Shown here piece by piece: positions 1-10,577 of a stretch of DNA of 64,000 bases; the stretch's first letter is position 1, and every line of letters starts with the position of its first letter. This stretch comes from Podospora comata (lineage: Eukaryota > Ascomycota > Sordariomycetes > Sordariales > Podosporaceae). The stretch covers positions 1,922,001 to 1,986,000 of the forward strand of contig CP071496.1 in the NCBI GenBank assembly GCA_017354895.1, read 5' to 3'. The notes under the pieces are model-generated. The model had not been told where the DNA came from, made no database searches, and was given only the letters and a program-made list of their open reading frames with translations. The translations under genes were made by a program, and so were the position numbers.

Positions 1-1130
1 TTGCATTTGCATAAGTGCCATTTTTTTCCCCTCTTGTTCGGCGCGCGACGATGCACGCATGAAGGATTCAAACAACCGATGGCTGATATTGGCACCGTGA
101 CATACATACAGCAAGAGAAGATACATACATGATGAGCCGCCGTTGCCGAGCACAACATCGCCAAAATAAAAATAAAAAATAAAAAAAAAGCAGAAATATA
201 ATCCTCTTGGACAAAAAAACCCCACTTACCTCAACTCGCCTGTCTGGCTATCAAAACAACACAACCCAAGCCAATCCCTCCCACAAAGCGGAGTCAACAT
301 GGTCAACACCACACCCTTCGAATCGACAAATGTCGTTGCAATCTTGAACATTTTCGTAGCGCACCCGCCTCCCCTTCCACGTGCCCGCTCGCGTCATCGA
401 CTGGGGGGGAGGGGAAGAGAAGCCAAGATTTCGCTGGTGTGCCGAATCCCTTCTTTCCGTAGCCGCCCCCCGCCCCCTCCGTTGCAGTCAAAGCCGGCGG
501 CGGCGGCGGGCGGCGCATTGCATTGCCCGAGCCCTCTCCGAAAGGGCACCCTCACAAACAAACAAAATAAAGCCATTCCATTTGCCTACAAGTGTAGCCT
601 CTGGATGATCGCCGACCAGTTTACTATCCCGTTCGCTAGTCGCGCCTTGGTTAGACACCAGGAAGGAAAACATCGTGTCATGGTCCGATACAACAAATAG
701 TCCCGGTCGGAGAGAGAAGATGACAGACGACTGTTCCCCCGAGTTGCCCGGATCCGACGAGCAGCGCCGCCCTGGCCGAGTCTCCAGCCTTTGCCCAAAA
801 AGAAAAGGAACAAAGACAGAGAAAAAGGGGCAGGAGCCCTGAATTCATGACTTCGCCACTTTTGATAAACTACTGGATCGTGATCTGAGGTTTTGTTCAG
901 CCTTGGCGCCGAGATGCACAATATTCCAGTGGGAGGAGGAAGAACTCCGGGTCAAGACCGAGATCACAGAATCAACCGGGTGAATGTAGTTCCAACCCTA
1001 ACCCTTATATCTACTTTCTTTTTCACAGAGAAAAGGGATAATTAGGGGGGGCGTAGGGGGTGTTGATGAATAGTGTCATGATAAGTTATACTCTGCGGCA
1101 GATCTGGGGATCAGCATGACTGCTGGTGCC

Positions 1131-1138
1131 TATATAAA
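1131..1138 (+). promoter_or_regulatory. TATA-like box without an obvious downstream gene
   Basis: The plus strand reads TATATAAA here, in a GC-richer context, and is followed by CT/CA-rich sequence typical of fungal 5' leaders. No plus-strand coding region follows within 1.5 kb. It could drive a non-coding or very short-ORF transcript, or be chance. Confidence 0.3.
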
Positions 1139-1180
1139 GGGAGGGGGGAGAGAGTCCCTAACCCCTAGCCACAGTCAGCC

Positions 1181-1209
1181 ACAACAACAACAACAACAAC
1201 AACAACAAA
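1181..1209. repeat. (CAA)n microsatellite
   Basis: About nine uninterrupted CAA units, read directly from the sequence. No coding role is apparent. Confidence 0.9.
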
Positions 1210-1657
1210 GCCACCCCCTAGGTAGGTTGCCCCTGAGTCGGAGTTGGGCTGGCTTTATAAAGCAGATAAGAAACAAGCGGTTGAAAGTAGAAGACAGTTT
1301 AAAGACTTTTATCCCTGACATGTGAATTGAAGCTGAGACCATCCAGTGATCACCCAAGACACCTACATTGTGTTCATTCTCTTTGCATCATCATCACAAT
1401 ATCTCCGAGTCGAAGTGACGAGGTTGTCCTGCCCTGGATCAATAGTAAAGATATCGGCGACGAACACACACGCGCGGCGAAAGATAGTTGATTTGTGAAG
1501 AGAACAGAGTTATCATCCAAGTACCTAGATAACCTCCCCAGCTTTCTGCCTCCTAAACACCCTAACTATCATCAACAACAACAAAGAGCTGCGTAACTGC
1601 GAAGCTCAACAACCCCCTGATGATCACCCATCTTCCAATAGGCTATATCTCCCCCGC

Positions 1658-1895
1658 TTAAGCCTTCTTATTCCTCCTCCTAGCCCTCTCCTTACTCTCC
1701 TCATACGGATCAGGGTTCGGCTCCGGGTTCGGATCCAAAGACTTTATCTTGCAGTCATCGCAGATATCTTGAACATGCACATCCTTATGGCCTCCGTTTT
1801 GACCAAAGCAGCCTCTGCCAAAGTTTGCGCAGTTGTCCAACTGGCGGAAGGCGCGGTGGCCGCAGGGTAAATAGCGAGTTGTATTGGATGCACAG
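1658..1895 (-). pseudogene. Small Cys/His-rich family protein, copy 1 (probably decayed)
   Basis: The minus strand encodes the family core: CGHRAF, then NC, GRGCFGQ, HVQDIC and a CxxC (CDDC), followed by a proline/charge-rich tail ending RRRNKKA and TAA. CxH plus CxxC with two further cysteines suggests a small zinc-binding fold. No in-frame ATG exists. Copies 2 and 3 begin MCxQ. At the equivalent place here (CTG at 1893-1895) the start reads CTG rather than ATG. The stretch from there (LCIQ...LFT) matches the N-terminus of copy 2 but is one base out of frame with CGHRAF, because TTTACCC replaces TTTACC around 1865-1867. I infer loss of the start and a +1 shift. The alternative is a live gene with an unseen 5' exon joining at the CCCAG near 1901. 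The intron present in copy 2 is absent here. A TATA-like box lies upstream at about 2036-2044. Confidence 0.5.
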
Positions 1896-1952
1896 TGTAG
1901 CTCCTGGGTAGTGAGTGTATTCACTTGAAATGTTTTGTTGCTTTTTTGCAGT

Positions 1953-1984
<32 letters not shown>

Positions 1985-2711
1985 GCGGTAGTGATATCAA
2001 GACATCTCACCTCTTGGAGAGGAAATGATACCCGTTATATATTTATTCTTCATCTCCACCACCAGCTGGTGTCGTGATAGTAAAGTCTTTCAACGTAAAG
2101 ATCTTTCACCAACTGTGTCAAGTCTTGCTAACCACCTCCGTATGATCATATTTCGGACTCGGCATCACCATCATTCTGGCTTAGTTGATTTAGTTGAAGA
2201 AACAGAGGGATGGTTTGTATGATCTCGTCCAACAATAAACGACCCTCACTGAAAGCAACTCGAGGCAAGTGGTGTTGGTGGTTGGGAACCTCGAATGCAA
2301 GCCACAAGTCACCCTGTGAGCAAACAAGTGAGCAGAACGCACCAAAAAAAAGGGGGAGTGTAACGCCGAGGAATGCCAGGTATGGTCTCTCTTGGGAAGA
2401 GCTAGCAGATGATGGACACAGCCAAAGTCACGGCGGATAAGTCGACAAGGCGGACAGTACCTAGTTGGCAAGAGCTTCTCATTATAATTCTCGCCTGTCT
2501 CCAAAGACAAATTGAACCACCCCTTATATCATCATCATCATCATCATAACACCATATGCTCACTTATTTACCTAACCTATCATGTAAGCAAGCCTTCGGT
2601 CTTGTGAAGAGTGAGGATCACCTACGATATGTATGCATCCCACTATGTACCCTCATATACCCCAACTCCAGGCAACAATGACTCGCTACAAACATGCCAA
2701 CAGCGGCATGT
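1896..2711. other. Intergenic between family copies 1 and 2
   Basis: Contains the presumed promoter of copy 1 (minus-strand AATATATAA at about 2036-2044), a long TG/CA microsatellite and an ATC microsatellite near 2527-2547. No supportable gene is seen. Confidence 0.6.
1956..1984. repeat. (TG)n microsatellite
   Basis: About 14 TG units in the leader region upstream of copy 1, read as CA repeats on the minus strand. Confidence 0.9.
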
Positions 2712-2990
2712 TCACCTGATCTTTCTCTTCTTCCTGTACGGGTCGTTCGACACAGCCTGCGGGTTGGGATCAAGTGGTCGAAGTTTGCTAACAAGAAATT
2801 ATTTGTCAACCGCCACCACAAGTGCTCGCTTGCTTGGGATAGCCTACCAGTCACTGCATATATCTTGCACATACACATCTTGATGTGTTCCGTTTTGACC
2901 AAAACAACCACGACCAAACTTGGGACAGTTGTCGAACTTGGCAAAGGCCCGGTGGCCGCAGGTAAACACCCAGTCAGATTGCACACACAT
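2712..2990 (-). CDS. Small Cys/His-rich family protein, copy 2 (72 aa)
   Basis: Two exons: 2848-2990 and 2712-2787, with a 60-bp intron (GTAGGC donor, GTTGAC branch-like site, TTAG acceptor). The intron splits the last Cys codon of the CxxC. The protein begins MCVQSDWVFTCGHRAF and continues with NC, GRGCFGQ, YVQDIC and SDC, then a tail DPNPQAVSNDPYRKKRK. Without the intron the frame stops straight after CSD; with it the tail aligns with copies 1 and 3, which supports the model. Pairs of cysteine/histidine ligands (CxH and CxxC) suggest zinc binding. There is no signal peptide and the tail is basic. Function is unknown. A TATA box lies about 190 bp upstream. Small size makes this easy for gene callers to miss. 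Confidence 0.75.
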
Positions 2991-5900
2991 TTATGGCTAT
3001 TTTCTGGGTTTGGCTGCGTTGAAGGCGAAGGGATATGTAACTGTTGCCTCATTGGTGGTGCTCGGAGTAAGAGCGGAGTAGGAGATGTGACCGAGAGTCG
3101 TCGGCTAGCTGTCTTTGGATGAGCAAAGTGTGCTGCGGACTATGGAGTGATGATGGCGACCAGCTTCAAAGTTGGTGACAGGTATTTATAAACGTAGGCG
3201 GTGATGGTACTCTTCAGGGGCAACGCAAGAAGGGCTGTCTAATAACAGCAGTGCTCTTCAGCGGCCGGGAAACCGTAGCTCACGGAGCCAAGACGACTAA
3301 CATCGTCTCTTGTCGACAGGGGAATCTAGAACCCAATTGCGAGAGGCAGTCAGTAGCAATGTTTTCGTGAGGATACTGCAAGGTAGCAGGGTACAGAGAC
3401 AACTCTGATGTTGTTGAAGAGAAGAACGAGACAGAAGGAGAGGGGGACACCAAGACATTGATAAAAGGGACAAGGTCACAGAAATGTGTAAGCCAGGGCT
3501 CCTGCGTAACACACGCATCCCTCCGAAGTATCTCCAGCGGGATTTCGAGTGTAGACGATGCGCACTGGTGCATGTAGAGACACGTAAGACAACTTACAAG
3601 GCTGCTTTCCCACTAGTGATTTGACAATATACAGAGTCTCTCTCGTATCACTGAGATAGGGAAGTGATGCCTCACATTTGGATGATATCTCGACAAGGCT
3701 TGGATATCCCTTGGTTTTTCCGTCGGCCGAAGAGAAAAGAGGCGCGCATATGTAACAGGGCAAACGTGGTGTTTGCCAGGAAATCTGGGGAGGGTATAGA
3801 GCAACAAAACATCACAACTCGAGGGCCGGACCTGCATGCCAATCAGTTTGTGCCGCGCTAACGTATGTAGAACAGCAAGAAGACCGGATGGTCCAGACCT
3901 TTTGCCTCAAGTTCTGAGGTGGCCTCCGGTTGACGTAACGCGGCCGTGATCATGGATGTCTTTGTCGGTGCAGCTGACCGAGGCCTGCTGCGGGGAACCT
4001 CGAGTTCTTGGAGCAAACAAATTTGCGGTGATAATTGGCGACTATGACAAAAATGCAGTCATCCGCTTGAGGCTGTGATGTTGTGCGAGACTCGCTCTGA
4101 GAGGTCCACGTCGGATCATGAAATTGTTTGAAAGAATGCTATGCAGAAGCTAAGCTCGATTGAAGATGCAGAATGCAGCCAACCTGCCTCGAGCCTGCCT
4201 GCTCCCATGTTCCTTCCTCTTGGCTCACCGCTGCCTACAATCTATGATGCATTGACCAACCAAGATGGAAAGGAGCGAAATAAGGAGCCATCAGCTCTAC
4301 CTATTCTCCGCCAAGAACGTCGACAAGATATGAATCATAAGAAAGAAGGTCGTATGTTGACTTATTTCAGCAAGCCTTCCCGCTTCCTTCCCTCCCTCCC
4401 GTCCCGTCTCACTTCATCCCAGCCCAGCGCCTCGGGTACCTTTGCCAGTTTCGCAGATTCATCAAAATTCCTCGCCTCCCGCTTCCCGTTTCCATGGGAC
4501 CAGACCCTCGGTTTACGTAAGAAGGACCCTGGGAGTGTGGTCAAGAGCAGGTACTCGAACAAAGAAACTCCTACCAATTCGAGACCACGGCTGGGCTCAC
4601 CATGGTTTCGGTGGTCTGACTTCCCACTTTCACTCCCTTTCATCAGACCTCTGGATTCGATTCTCTCACATACTCGGATGCTCACGTAGACAACACGCTG
4701 CATCAGGCTACAAAACCTCAAGATCAATCATGTGAACCGCAAGCCCATCTCCTCGGTGTCGTCAGAGCTGACCACTTTCAGGCGGAAACGACTAAAGTCG
4801 CCTCTCGCCTCCACAACTTGCGTGTTGCCGTCAGCCTCCTGCTTCAGGGTCATGTGTCAACTGCCAAACACTTTGTGACTTGGCTCAGGCCTCAGCTATC
4901 CGCCACCAAAGCAGACACCGACTACAGTGGCGCTGAAACTGAAGGGACAAGAGGGAGGGAAGCTGCTGTCTTGGACCCTGTCACACCTCAACAATTCGCC
5001 CAGATTGCCCATCTCCCCCAAAACAGCATTCTGCTTTCGGGGAGACGGAGGCAACATGTGGGTTTTAGCCAAATACCGTTTTCCCTCCCCTCTAGTCACA
5101 CTGACTGACCGGCAAATAAAGTAGTCTCTGTGACTCGTTCCACTGACTTGCCGATAGACCCGACTTCATCCCGTTGCCTGTCCATGGTACTGGGCTCAAG
5201 GGAAGGTCAGGTTGTGTATAACGGAGGATATTGACCTGCTACCACTGCCTGTCGCACAACAGCGCACTGATGCTGCAGGTAGCCTCAACGTCTTCAGCTC
5301 CGCGTGAACTGACATGCCAAAACACAGTAGTTCGCGTGTCTATCCGTCGCCTCTTCATGTCTGTCGCCGCCTTCAAGCAGTCAACCGTGACTAGGGTGTG
5401 CTTGGACTATCTGAGGACCCTCTAACAATCAGGGTCATCATGGACAAACCATTGCTCTTCATGCCACATGCCTCGTATAGACCCTCGAATGTCTTGGACT
5501 GTGCATACAAGACCCTTGAAACTCACGCCAGATCCCATATGCCTCATTTCAAAATAGAAACAGTCTCAACGCCGAGAATACATACTGTCAAATGCCAGGG
5601 AAACAAGGTCGCTCCCGTCCCGCGGTCAACACGGAAGGCTACACCATGCTCATGTCAACGGCCGCAGGCTCCAGGAGCGGAGGTGTTGTACGTAGAAACC
5701 GTTGTGGCACCGGGAATTAAGCATAAACCACCTGATCTATGTTCACTTGCATTCTAGGTTCTGATATTCCTAGCTACATAGAACATTCAGCAGCAATCCC
5801 CGCCGATAAATTTCCTGAGTTGTCGTCGAATGCGCCTGAGAATCTGTAGAAACAACTCAGTTCAGCAGATTTTCATGTGGAAGTATTATCTGAGCATCAC

Positions 5901-6954
5901 AGTACCTAAATAATAGCTCTCTTTCAAACCTGAGTAGATAAATTTTGTAAACGGAAGGCAATGCCCAGCAAACAGACTTCCTCTTTTCTCTAGTAACCCC
6001 AATCCCAGATCAGCTTCCGCCACACAGTACAATACTCAGTAAGCTCCCTTTGTTTTGTCCCGAACCCCCTTATTACCCCGCATATCATCTTCTGTGTAGA
6101 AAGATTTGGAGATCTGTCTCTCAGCCACGCTGAACACCAGATTTGAAGATCACAAGAAGAACTCCACCAACCCACACTCCCTCTAATGAACACCTGGATG
6201 ACAGGCCTCCTAACGCTCCCCACCTTCGATCAAATACCATGGGATCAGAAGTCTCATCTCAATCTAGCGAATTCGGCGTGAAAACAGAGCCTTATCTAGC
6301 ATTTATGGTTTATCAACATGCCCACCTCTTCGCTTTCACACCTACGAGCGTGACCAGCCAGGTGTCGGAAGGCCATCAGCAAGGGGAATGAAAGGGTAAT
6401 ACACACCTACTAGCTTTTACAGAGACATAATATTTCAATATCGTGGCAATTATGGTCGTTAATGATGGTAGTGATGGGGAAAAGGCGTTGGAGAATGTCA
6501 TGTCAGATTCAGGGGCCATATATAGCATATAGCCCTAACCCCACTGGGGGAGCTGCACCGCGATCCGGAGGGGGGATGCAACCCTATCATCTCTCTTTTT
6601 TAAATGTCCTTTTGCCTTTCCATATCCGCCGGTACCAACAACGTGGCACAGCATATCGGCTCAGACAACAAGGAACCAGAGACATCCACAAGATACGCTG
6701 ACCGGACAAACATCCCCTAAACAACTACGAAACGGTAAAACACCCCGACTGCCCAAAAGGTACACGTGAAGATACCCGTGATTTAAACCAGAGTTGAATT
6801 TCCTTTCCCTTTTCTATCTTCCTATTTTGCACAAATATGATACAACTATGGACTCCTATCTCCTGTCTATCATCATGTAGTAAAGGGGGGGGGTATCTCG
6901 TGTCATATATAGTCTTACATCTTTATACACGACTTCTTTTTTCCAAAATCCTTT
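2991..6954. other. Long gene-poor stretch (about 4 kb)
   Basis: Several frames of 60-180 codons exist, the longest at 4141-4689 plus, but none shows a domain, coherent splice sites with a continuing frame, or composition like the neighbouring genes. A G-homopolymer lies near 6885. The region may hold regulatory DNA or non-coding transcripts. No repeat family or transposon could be recognised by eye. Confidence 0.5.
3183..3190 (-). promoter_or_regulatory. TATA box for copy 2
   Basis: The minus strand reads TATAAATA here, about 190 bp before the ATG of the 72-aa gene. The position and motif suit a core promoter element. Confidence 0.4.
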
Positions 6955-8512
6955 TTATGCCTTGGTGGCAGCATTCTTTGCGACCTCCTGCATCTTCTGG
7001 CTCAACGCCTGTGTCTTCAAGGGCTGAGCACCCTGCTTCAATTGCCTCTGAACCAGCGCCACAGTATTCTTGGGGATTCTGAGCCGTTGACCCAAAACGA
7101 GGGCGCCCGAAAGCAGTGCAAGAGCACCTGCCTGGTGGGTGGCTGCCAAATGGATAGGCACAATGTAGATAAGCGTGGTAATTCCGAGAGCGACCTGGAG
7201 AGAAACCAAGTGAACGAGTCCCAAAACACCCTTTCGGACGTTGGGAGGCATGGCGGCCTGGACACGGCCGGTGCGGGAGTAGGCGAACAGGGCCAGAACA
7301 GCAGTAAAAGTGGTCATGGCGAGAATGCGGTGGTCAAGCTGAACAAATGAAGGGTTCTCGAGCATGTTGCGCCACCAGATATCGGAGCCGTCTTCCTTGC
7401 GGGAGTAGAACTTGTCGAGAAGCTCGGCCTTGGGCGGCATGTAGCCCGTGCCCATCTTGGGAAACTCGTTGTAAATAAGACCGGCATCGAGGCCAGCGAC
7501 AAGAGCGCCCGAGAGGACCGTGGTAAAGATAAGAGCAGTGAGGCCGAGAACAGAGCGCCTGAGGATGTTGAGGGCCGGGTTCTGCAGAGCGGAGAAGTGC
7601 CCGGTATAATACGCGGGGTTGCCGAGAGCACGGTGGGTGCGGAAGACGCTGAGACCGGCGAGAAGCATCCAGGAGTAGCAGGCAAAGGCGGCAGCAAGGT
7701 GAGTGGCGAGGCGGTACTGGCTGACACGGGGGTGCGAGCCGGGAGCAAAGAGATCATCCTTCAAGCCAGACTTGACCATCCACCAACCAATAAAGCCTTG
7801 AAATCCGATAAGAGCAGAAATTCCGACCAGGTTGGCAGCCATCCGTGGGGTGACTTTGCGGCGAGCGATGAAGTAGATAGTCGGGATCACGAAGGAGAGG
7901 CCGATGAAGCGGCCCCAGAGGCGATGTGTCCATTCCATAAAGTAGATCTTCTTGAACTCGTCGAGGTCCATGTGGGGGTTGATGAGCTTGTATTCCGGGG
8001 AGGCGCGATACTTTTCGAATTCAGAGTCCCAGTCCTCGGCGGACATGGGCGGCAGTGAGCCCGTGACGGGTCTCCATTCTGTGATACTCAGACTACAGCG
8101 GAACTATATGTCAGCCTGGTGTCTCCGGGGACAGCCAAGTACGCAGCCAGACGACATACCCAGACTCGGTCAACCGTGTAAGTCCACCAAAGACGACAAT
8201 ACCAAAGACACTAGCGGCGCTACCAAGAAGCCAGTACCCAACGGATTTGGCATTGGTTTCGGGGAATGAGGATTTCTTTTCAGAGGTTTTGTTCGAAGTC
8301 TTTTCGTTTTGGATATTCTTGCTGAGGGAGGCTATGGGGGACTTGGTCTTGGTGGCATAGCTACGGATCGCCGGAGCTCTGGCCGCCACGAGCTTGAGAA
8401 TGTGGGATGGCGGGGCAGGTGATGCCTGTTGACATAGACATTGACCGCAAGCGAATGAAGATTTGGATAGCTGGGTAGCTGCTCTACGCAGCCCGAGCTG
8501 AAAGAGGTACAT
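6955..8512 (-). CDS. cox15: Cytochrome c oxidase assembly protein COX15 (heme A synthase)
   Basis: COX15 oxidises the methyl group of heme O to the formyl of heme A for cytochrome c oxidase, in the mitochondrial inner membrane. Two exons, 8160-8512 and 6955-8092, flank a 67-bp intron (GTATGT donor, CTGAC branch, GTAG acceptor), giving 496 residues. The N-terminus is Arg/Ser/Ala-rich (LRRAATQL, IRSYATKTK), typical of a mitochondrial presequence. Then come FGGLTRLTESGLSITEWRP, the family's first conserved heme-binding block, and EWTHRLWGR, DHRILAMTT and HQAGALALL, carrying the conserved histidines across about eight membrane segments. The length agrees with fungal COX15. The ATG at 8512 is the first in frame. 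The gene lies head to tail with the CDF gene upstream. Confidence 0.95.
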
Positions 8513-8942
8513 GGCTATGCCTTTGCGCCGGCAATGGCGGAGCTGATCTGGAGCTGTTCTTTGCTTTGCTGAAGCTCACCTGAGAAACGTTGGATTCACG
8601 ATTCTCTCCATTAGCTTGATAATCAGCCCACCGTTGAAAAGCACTGACCAGATGAAGGCCTGTGCTTTGTCCACCACAGCTCCACAGCTTGGCCATTAGG
8701 GGTGGACCTTCCCTGAGAAACATCAAGGGAAAGAGTGGATGAACCTCAGTTGAGCTGAGCACACACCGAAATATTTGATCAATTCATTTCAATTTTGAAT
8801 TTTGAAACATCAAACTCTCTCGCTACATCTTGAGAGACTGAGAGACTGAAGCACACATCTATATATCGTTTATTATACACGCGCCGTGAACGCCAGCCTA
8901 AATGCAATCCCATCGTGTGTATCCTACAATCACCTACGAGCC
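8513..8942. other. Intergenic between the CDF 3' end and COX15
   Basis: 430 bp holding the COX15 promoter and the 3' region of the CDF gene. No gene is seen. Confidence 0.6.
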
Positions 8943-10577
8943 TCATTGAGTGGCCGTCGTCTCGCTTGACGAGTCTCCGGAAGCGGCCATCTTCGGTTTC
9001 CTGAACAGGATGATATCTCCCAGGCTTCGCTTGACGTTGCTCTTGGGCGCAAACAAGGGCTTGTGCTCCTCGTTGACGTCGTGTTGGTGGTCATAGTCGA
9101 CGTGCACAAACGCCCTCTCAACATCAGCCAGACCCTCGAGCTTACGCTGCAGGTCCTGGCCCACGTCGTGCGTCACCTTTAGCGGCAGCCCCTCGTCCAT
9201 GACAATGTCCATCTCGACAAAGTACTTGTGGCCGGCATGGTACGCTCGGCATGTGTCGACCTTGAGGATCCTGTCGTCGTGTGTCACGCCCATATAGATG
9301 AGCTTGGAGATGAACTCCTTGGGCGCCGACTTGCCCACCAGCAGCCAGATGTGCTCAAAGGCGTTGGACACCCACGAAAACAGGATGATCAACGCAACGA
9401 GGATGGCGCCGATGGGGTCCAGGTACCACGCAATCTTTTCGCCAACGACCGCCATGATCAAACCGAAGCTGTTGATGGCAATATCGTTGCGGTGGTCGAT
9501 GTAGAAGATGAACACGGTTGGGAACCTGCGATACATCAAGCAGTACACCATCATGCTACCCTTGGCAAAGACTATGAGCTGTCAGTACCACTCATGACCT
9601 GACGGAATGCGATGTACATACTGGCAACACCGATGAAGACCAGTGGGACGATGTGAAGCTCCTCGGATTCTGTTGACGCTCCGGCCCCTAGTGTTCGGCC
9701 AGACTCGATCTACGACATTGTAAGCATATTGTGGCCTGACACTTTGTTTTCAAGATGCTAACTCACCAACAGCTGGATAGCAACAGTAGTCATCAATGCA
9801 CAAAACAGAATGATGGCCATGGCTTCTATTCTTGTACGGCCCTGCCTATTGTCAGCTACAATTCTCTGCATCAGGGACCACCACGTCAACTTACCACAGG
9901 ATACTTGTACACGCTGGGCCTCGCAGCAAGCCACGAGGCTATCAACATCACGAACGACGAAACAAGATCCATGAAAGCATCGGCCGTGGTGGCGAAGAGA
10001 GCCAAAGATCCGGTCGAGATGGCGGCATACAGCTGAATGATGAACAGGCAAAAGTTGATGATGAAGGAGCCCCTGATGGCAAACTTGATCTTGGGGGCAT
10101 ATTTCGCATCTTTCTCAATGGCAACCTGCTCTTCATCATCGGCACCCAGGAAGTCGTCAATAAGAGCATTCTGCTGGGCATAGTACTTCTTGAGTCTCCG
10201 CTTGTTGCCTTTAGGATGCTCAATCTTCATCTGCTTCTGACTGATGTTCTCACGACGGTGCCTAGCAATATCGAGAGGATCCGCGAGCGAGGTTGTCGTG
10301 GCTTGTCTGGTTGGACCGGCTGGAATGGCGACTTCTTTCTCAGCTGCTGTACTGGCTGGCTCTGCACCGGGCTGGGCATCCGACTGGATCTCGGGGGAGG
10401 TGGAAGCTGGTGCATTTTCAGGGGGGCTGGCTCCTGTTACCATGTGTTAGACTGCCAAGCTTCATGATGTTCAAGCCTACGACTTGACAAGACAAGCCTG
10501 TCTGCAGCATGATTTCGAGGTTCAGATGGGTGCGTACCTGCCGGTCGGCCATCGTCTGAAGTGCCCTGGGCCGCCAT
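8943..10577 (-). CDS. Cation diffusion facilitator, manganese type (456 aa)
   Basis: A secondary transporter that moves divalent cations out of the cytosol in exchange for protons. Five exons: 10538-10577, 9895-10433, 9767-9841, 9622-9709 and 8943-9571. The introns of 104, 53, 57 and 50 bp all restore the frame. The N-terminal 140 residues are Ala/Pro/Thr-rich and disordered, followed by a basic stretch (KGNKRRLKKYY). Membrane segments start near residue 150. The metal-site motif in TM2 is DAFMD and in TM5 DHRND, both DxxxD. In characterised CDFs DxxxD marks the Mn2+ group, whereas Zn2+ CDFs carry HxxxD. YPVGRTRIEA between TM2 and TM3 is a family hallmark. The C-terminal 100 residues resemble the cytosolic ZT-dimer domain (HDVGQDLQRKLEGL, AFVHVDYDHQHD). 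Mn transport and the membrane it sits in are inferred. Confidence 0.88.

Larger units (their letters stand above)
1..1657. other. Intergenic left edge, no supportable gene
   Basis: No open frame here shows a recognisable domain or a convincing exon structure. The region holds homopolymer and low-complexity stretches, a TATA-like box near 1131 and a CAA microsatellite near 1181. Any transcript starting from that TATA box would run toward the minus-strand family member that ends at 1658, so part of this region may be a non-coding transcript. This is inference only. Confidence 0.6.

Noticed and set aside
299-700. Overlapping frames of 60-133 codons on both strands near the left end
   Set aside because: Proline/arginine-rich shadows of GC-rich DNA with no domain, no splice continuation and mutually overlapping; no evidence for a gene.
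4141-4689. 182-codon plus frame in the gene desert
   Set aside because: Begins with an ATG but has random-looking composition, no domain, no neighbouring exons and many shorter competing frames.
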